A stretch of 64,000 bases of DNA, taken from the NCBI GenBank assembly GCA_963556145.1, contig OY744461.1, forward strand, positions 5,590,891-5,654,890, in the 5' to 3' direction. The DNA is from Hygrocybe punicea (lineage: Eukaryota > Basidiomycota > Agaricomycetes > Agaricales > Hygrophoraceae). The notes beneath the pieces were generated by a model. That model saw only the letters and a list, made by a program, of their open reading frames with translations, was not told the DNA's origin and did no database searches. Positions 60,096 through 64,000 of this stretch are shown here, piece by piece. The translations under genes and the position numbers were made by a program. Each line of letters begins with the position of its first letter. Positions within the stretch are counted from its first letter, which is position 1.

Positions 60096-63000
60096 ATGGA
60101 TCTCTCTGACTTGATTAATGTGGAAATGTGTGAACAAAATGCTCCGGTGAGTTCTGAGTACTCATTTTAATTTGAGTTGCTTGCTCAAGGTTCTCATAGG
60201 ATGATGGCAACCAGTTTGATGCTCCTATGGGGTCAAATACCGATCAGATGGACTTGGATGTCGCAGTTGTCAACAGAAATCAGGACAATCTATCATGTTC
60301 GTTTCTATAACATTATATTTTCTTGCTTTTGTTTAATTCTCCTTCAATAGGCCACAATAATCCTGAATCAGACAATCCAGTTCTCTTTGGTATCAGGGAT
60401 GTATACAGCATATCTCCTCTGGATCCCTATACAACAGAACCGCCCTACGACTCGTTTTGGTGTGAAGATCAGATATCCAGGACACCTGTATCGTCACCAG
60501 CTGTATTGGTTCCACCTCCCCCCACAAATCCTCCTGAGGGATCTGGATTCGTCTATCCTAATGCGCCATCTTATACATTGGTTCAAGATAACCGTTATCA
60601 AAGGGGATACACATATGTAGCCAATTTCGACACGGCTAAGAAAAGCATGGTTCTGGAAACACTGCTCCATACCATTACCCCTCCAAACATAGGTCCTAGT
60701 TTGGTTGATGGGAAACTTGTACACGTTCCAGTTCCTGGCATGATCCTGATGCCTGTTGGCATACCATTCGTTAATCGTATAAATGGCTCTGATAAACATA
60801 TCATCACCGTCGCCTGCATTCAAACCGTTTCCTCCATGCAACAGTATGCGTGCGGCCCAGAAGTCAGCAGACTCGCTGATGAAGTACTGGAAATAGCCTT
60901 TGGAAAACCACCTGTTATTGGCCAGCCTGCTGTTCCTGCCATATACGACCTTGGACTTAAGCACAATGACAGGTCCACAACAGACATTGGCGATCCTCGT
61001 AATGGTTCCTCCAGTTTGGCCACAACCAAGATTGAGGGTGATGGACGTGGCGTAATTGCACCTGCTGTTCAAGTTCAACATCCACAGATATCCCGCCTTC
61101 TTCGCATCTGTTACCAGCTGTTCCGACACATCATGCCAGCTTGCATCTCCAAGCTGGAGTGGGATATGTTTGAGTGGATCTTTTGGGATAACAATGTGCC
61201 TGAATTTGGTGGTCCTTTACCGAACAACACTGGTCTGCAAGTCAATGTATCATCTGATATCGGTGATCTGGCTTCCATGATTGGTCAGTTCCAGGGGAGA
61301 TTGCACACCGATCGCAATGATTTTCATCCGGCATTTACTCTTTTTATTCTGGCTATACGCTTACCTCCAGGTACATGTTTTTGTCATATTTCTTTTCTAA
61401 ATGCATTTATTAACAATCACAATAGGCAGTGATTCTGGTCCCTTCTTCTTCCCGAGGCCTGCTTTATACTTCAGGGCAATAAATGTTGCCGTGTTTTTTT
61501 CAGTGTTCAAGGGACAGGATCTTCATGGTGGTGAGAAGCCAACTGTAAATCCAGATCCAGTTGTGGCAAAGGAGTGGCTGGCGCAGACTGGTCTTGGTCA
61601 GCTTGCGGATTTGGTCGGCATGCAAAATCGGGTCGGCATGGTTGTATATCCTAATCATGCTGCATTTACACGGATTACCCCATTTCTCGTTACCCCAGTC
61701 ACAGGCTTCGGAAACATGGGATCTCAGTCACATTTCAGCCGTGGATACCCTACCTTTGCTAGTGATGGCCTACAAATCTTTGGAGATATCGCAACACACA
61801 AGAATTTCCTTGCACGTGACCTTGTGTGTAACTCCTGGAATAGCGCCATTCTTGCTGGCATAGATTCCCCTGTGCATCCTTCTGTTATGCTGTCCAGCAT
61901 GACTTATACCGATGAGAATGGGGAGATTTGTAGGATGGCACCTCTTCCATACGATCCGGTCAAAGACAGGTCTTTTGTGCGACGAATGAGAGGATACTAC
62001 TCGTGGTATGTGCAGAAGATATGTGATCCACATCATATTCCTATTACGAAGACGGCATATGGAAATACCCAGCAGCATTTGCGAGAATCATACAAGAATT
62101 CATTGGAATCCTCTCGCCCACGACTTGCACCTCTCAATGTCCGACTCCCCATCAAGCCACGACTTGCAGTTACTCCAGATCAGGATTCAGACGCTGCTCA
62201 TTCTACTCTCTCAACACCTTTGTCATCCCCCCCAGCATCGGTGATAGATATCAATTCTGAAGAGCCTATTGCAGCTGTTGCTGCTAATGTCAGACAGTCA
62301 GGATCAAAGCGAAAGGCTCTTTCTCCTGTGACCGAACAGTTGGATGACTCCCATCTTCCTGAAGCAGATGACACTGTAGAGATTGAGAATGATGATGGCT
62401 CAGAGTATGAGATTGAATCTATCCAGGAGGTTGCAATAATTGATGTAAGTATCGTCTGGATTCTTTCACTTACTCATTACTATTTCCTTTTGTAACTGAA
62501 ACTCTTTGTTTAGGGGATTCCCCAATGGCGTCTAAGATTCAAGGGATACGGACCATCTGAGGACTTGTGGTATGAGCATAAGGGAATTGCGTATGTGTTT
62601 CTTTTATTCCATACCAATATCTTTGTAATCTTTTGGATTTAGAAAATCTGCTCCCTGCCTTCTCAAGGAGTTTCATAGGAATCCCCAGAACAATGTTCGT
62701 CCCTTACATGAACTGGTGTCATCAGCTGGGTCCGATGATGATAGCGACACTTCGGATGAGGATTGGGTTGACGACCAAGACCCAAAGCCAAAGAATACAT
62801 CTTCTGCACGCCCTCAACCCGACATCATAACTGACCCACCCACAAAGCAACCAAGTTCCTCTGTAACTACAGGCATGCTTGTTATGCCTGTGGTTTCACA
62901 GTTTCTCGGTCCTGTGCCTGATACGTCCTTCAAGATGCTCGATATACTTCTTGATGTGACCAGACTCCAAGAGGAAGCTATTGCGCTGGATGCTGGTCAG

Positions 63001-64000
63001 AACCTTGTTGGCAAGCCTATGGATTCCAATACCATTGTCAAGCTTCTTCGTGATCGTCTTGACCTTGACAATCAGGTCACAGCATTTATGGAACTTGCAC
63101 CAGAATCAAAGTACACCAACGTATCACCAAATGATGAAGCCACCCTAATTTTGGAACAGATCGTTGGCTCAGTCGATATTCTCCCTGCCCTGATGGTGGA
63201 ATCTGAAAAACTGCATTTTCTCCAAAGAGCTATCCAGTGGCAGATGTGTCATTCCTACTTGGTGTTCTTTCAGTGGTATGAAGAAAGTGGCCCACATCTG
63301 GCGCGACAGGTGGCTAACAGTCATCGAGAACACACAATTAACGCTACTTTCCCATCATTTGCAAACTGCGTCAACCATGTCGTACAATATGTCACATGTG
63401 TTCATACTCGACAACAAAGTATTGTTAGTCATGGAACCAAACGACGCAAGACCTCAGCAAAGACAACCAATTTACCGACTCCTCATCTCGAGTTCAATGA
63501 CGATTTCACAAGACTTTCACTCATACCCTCCCATTTTGTTGACAATCGCATCAAGTCCAGTTCTTCTGCCGTCACACCTCTGCCAATTGTGAATCGGACC
63601 ATCAACAATGGTGATGCAGCACTTTATGCCATTGTTTCAGAAGTCCTCTTTGCACTGTGGTGTGATGCACTTATCATCCCCTCACTTGATACAGCGGATA
63701 ACCTGTTCAACACCTCTCGACGTCGTAAAATTCCTAACGACTCAAAGACAACTCGGAACAAGAATGTAGTTGACCGCTCAATTGTTCGAGGTGGGATTGT
63801 TATGGCATTAGTTGATATTGTTGGAGAGGGCATACTGGCATCTGATGGCATCCGCAATTTCCTATCCAGTCCAGCCAGGATGTTTACCAAAAACCTGCAG
63901 AAGGATGACGCATTCGCCAGTAAACTCATTCGGGATTACGCAAGTACTATGGAACCTCTCATTACTCATGTTGAGGATTTGCTGGCCGCTAAACCAAAGA
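60096..64000 (+). CDS. Putative TET/JBP-like dioxygenase with chromodomain (3' end beyond the window)
   Basis: Six exons are visible: 60096-60146, 60200-60296, 60351-61370, 61426-62444, 62514-62590 and 62643 to beyond 64000. All introns are GT-AG, 50-70 bases, with matching phases. They give at least 1207 residues without a stop. Residues 368-370 (HTD in GRLHTDRND), His423 (DLHGG) and Arg458 (NRVGMVVYP) fit the HxD..H..R pattern of Fe(II)/2-oxoglutarate dioxygenases. LPPGSDSGPFFF lies between. The arrangement resembles fungal TET/JBP proteins, which oxidise 5-methylcytosine or thymine. Residues about 715-770 (YEIESIQEV, RLRFKGYGPSEDLWYEH, LLKEFHRN) look like a chromodomain, a histone methyl-lysine reader. 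An acidic stretch (SDDDSDTSDEDW) and an unknown 400-residue C-terminal region follow. The start ATG is the first in frame and is tentative. The dioxygenase call is inference. Another DSBH enzyme or an inactive relative is possible. Confidence 0.6.

Overview
The window looks like nuclear DNA of a mushroom-forming basidiomycete (Agaricomycetes). The two certain housekeeping genes are intron-dense with introns of about 50-65 bases. The transposon proteins present (BED-hAT, Tnp2-type, PIF1-Helitron and several lineage-specific protein families) are those I associate with Agaricomycete genomes. The genus cannot be told from the sequence. There is one 200-N scaffold gap (27441-27640).

Layout. 1-9.3 kb: decayed repeats, namely a broken lineage-specific gene (629-1729), a broken BED-hAT transposase (2771-4760), Helitron-like 3' ends and a 0.8-kb repeat, a broken DUF6589-like gene and a probable solo LTR. 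9.7-11.2 kb: a small island of real host genes, RPS17 (minus) and RPS22 (plus), diverging from a 209-base shared promoter. 11.2-19.8 kb: an inverted second copy of the 0.8-kb repeat, minisatellites, a broken membrane-protein gene, a second broken BED-hAT transposase and a 159-base satellite.

19.8-34 kb: one decayed Helitron on the minus strand (HUH Rep plus PIF1 helicase). It is split by a 383-base PIF/Harbinger-like fold-back MITE with TTA duplications, and by an 8.67-kb Mutator-like element with 387-base terminal inverted repeats and a 9-base target duplication. That large element is itself a near-palindrome around the gap. Each of its arms carries a different hAT-type insertion. 34.5-37.7 kb: a broken transposon protein, also split by a hAT-type element. 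37.8-51.8 kb: a 14-kb element with nearly identical 2.7-kb inverted arms. It encodes a Tnp2/CACTA-type transposase (split by a fourth hAT-type element) and an accessory protein gene.

51.8-60 kb: scraps and repeats, including a displaced exon of the DNA polymerase epsilon catalytic subunit beside a perfect-looking palindrome, twin hairpins, and about 14 tandem units of a 148-base satellite. 60.1 kb to the window end: a large, open, multi-exon gene with what I read as a TET/JBP-like Fe(II)/2-oxoglutarate dioxygenase signature followed by a chromodomain. This is the most interesting protein here, because TET/JBP genes and DNA transposons are reported to expand together in fungi.

The insertions give relative ages. 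The Helitron and the 34.5-37.7 kb gene are old. The Mutator-like element and the MITE came later, and the hAT-type elements are mostly the youngest. All protein-family calls rest on motifs recognised by eye. No database search was run.
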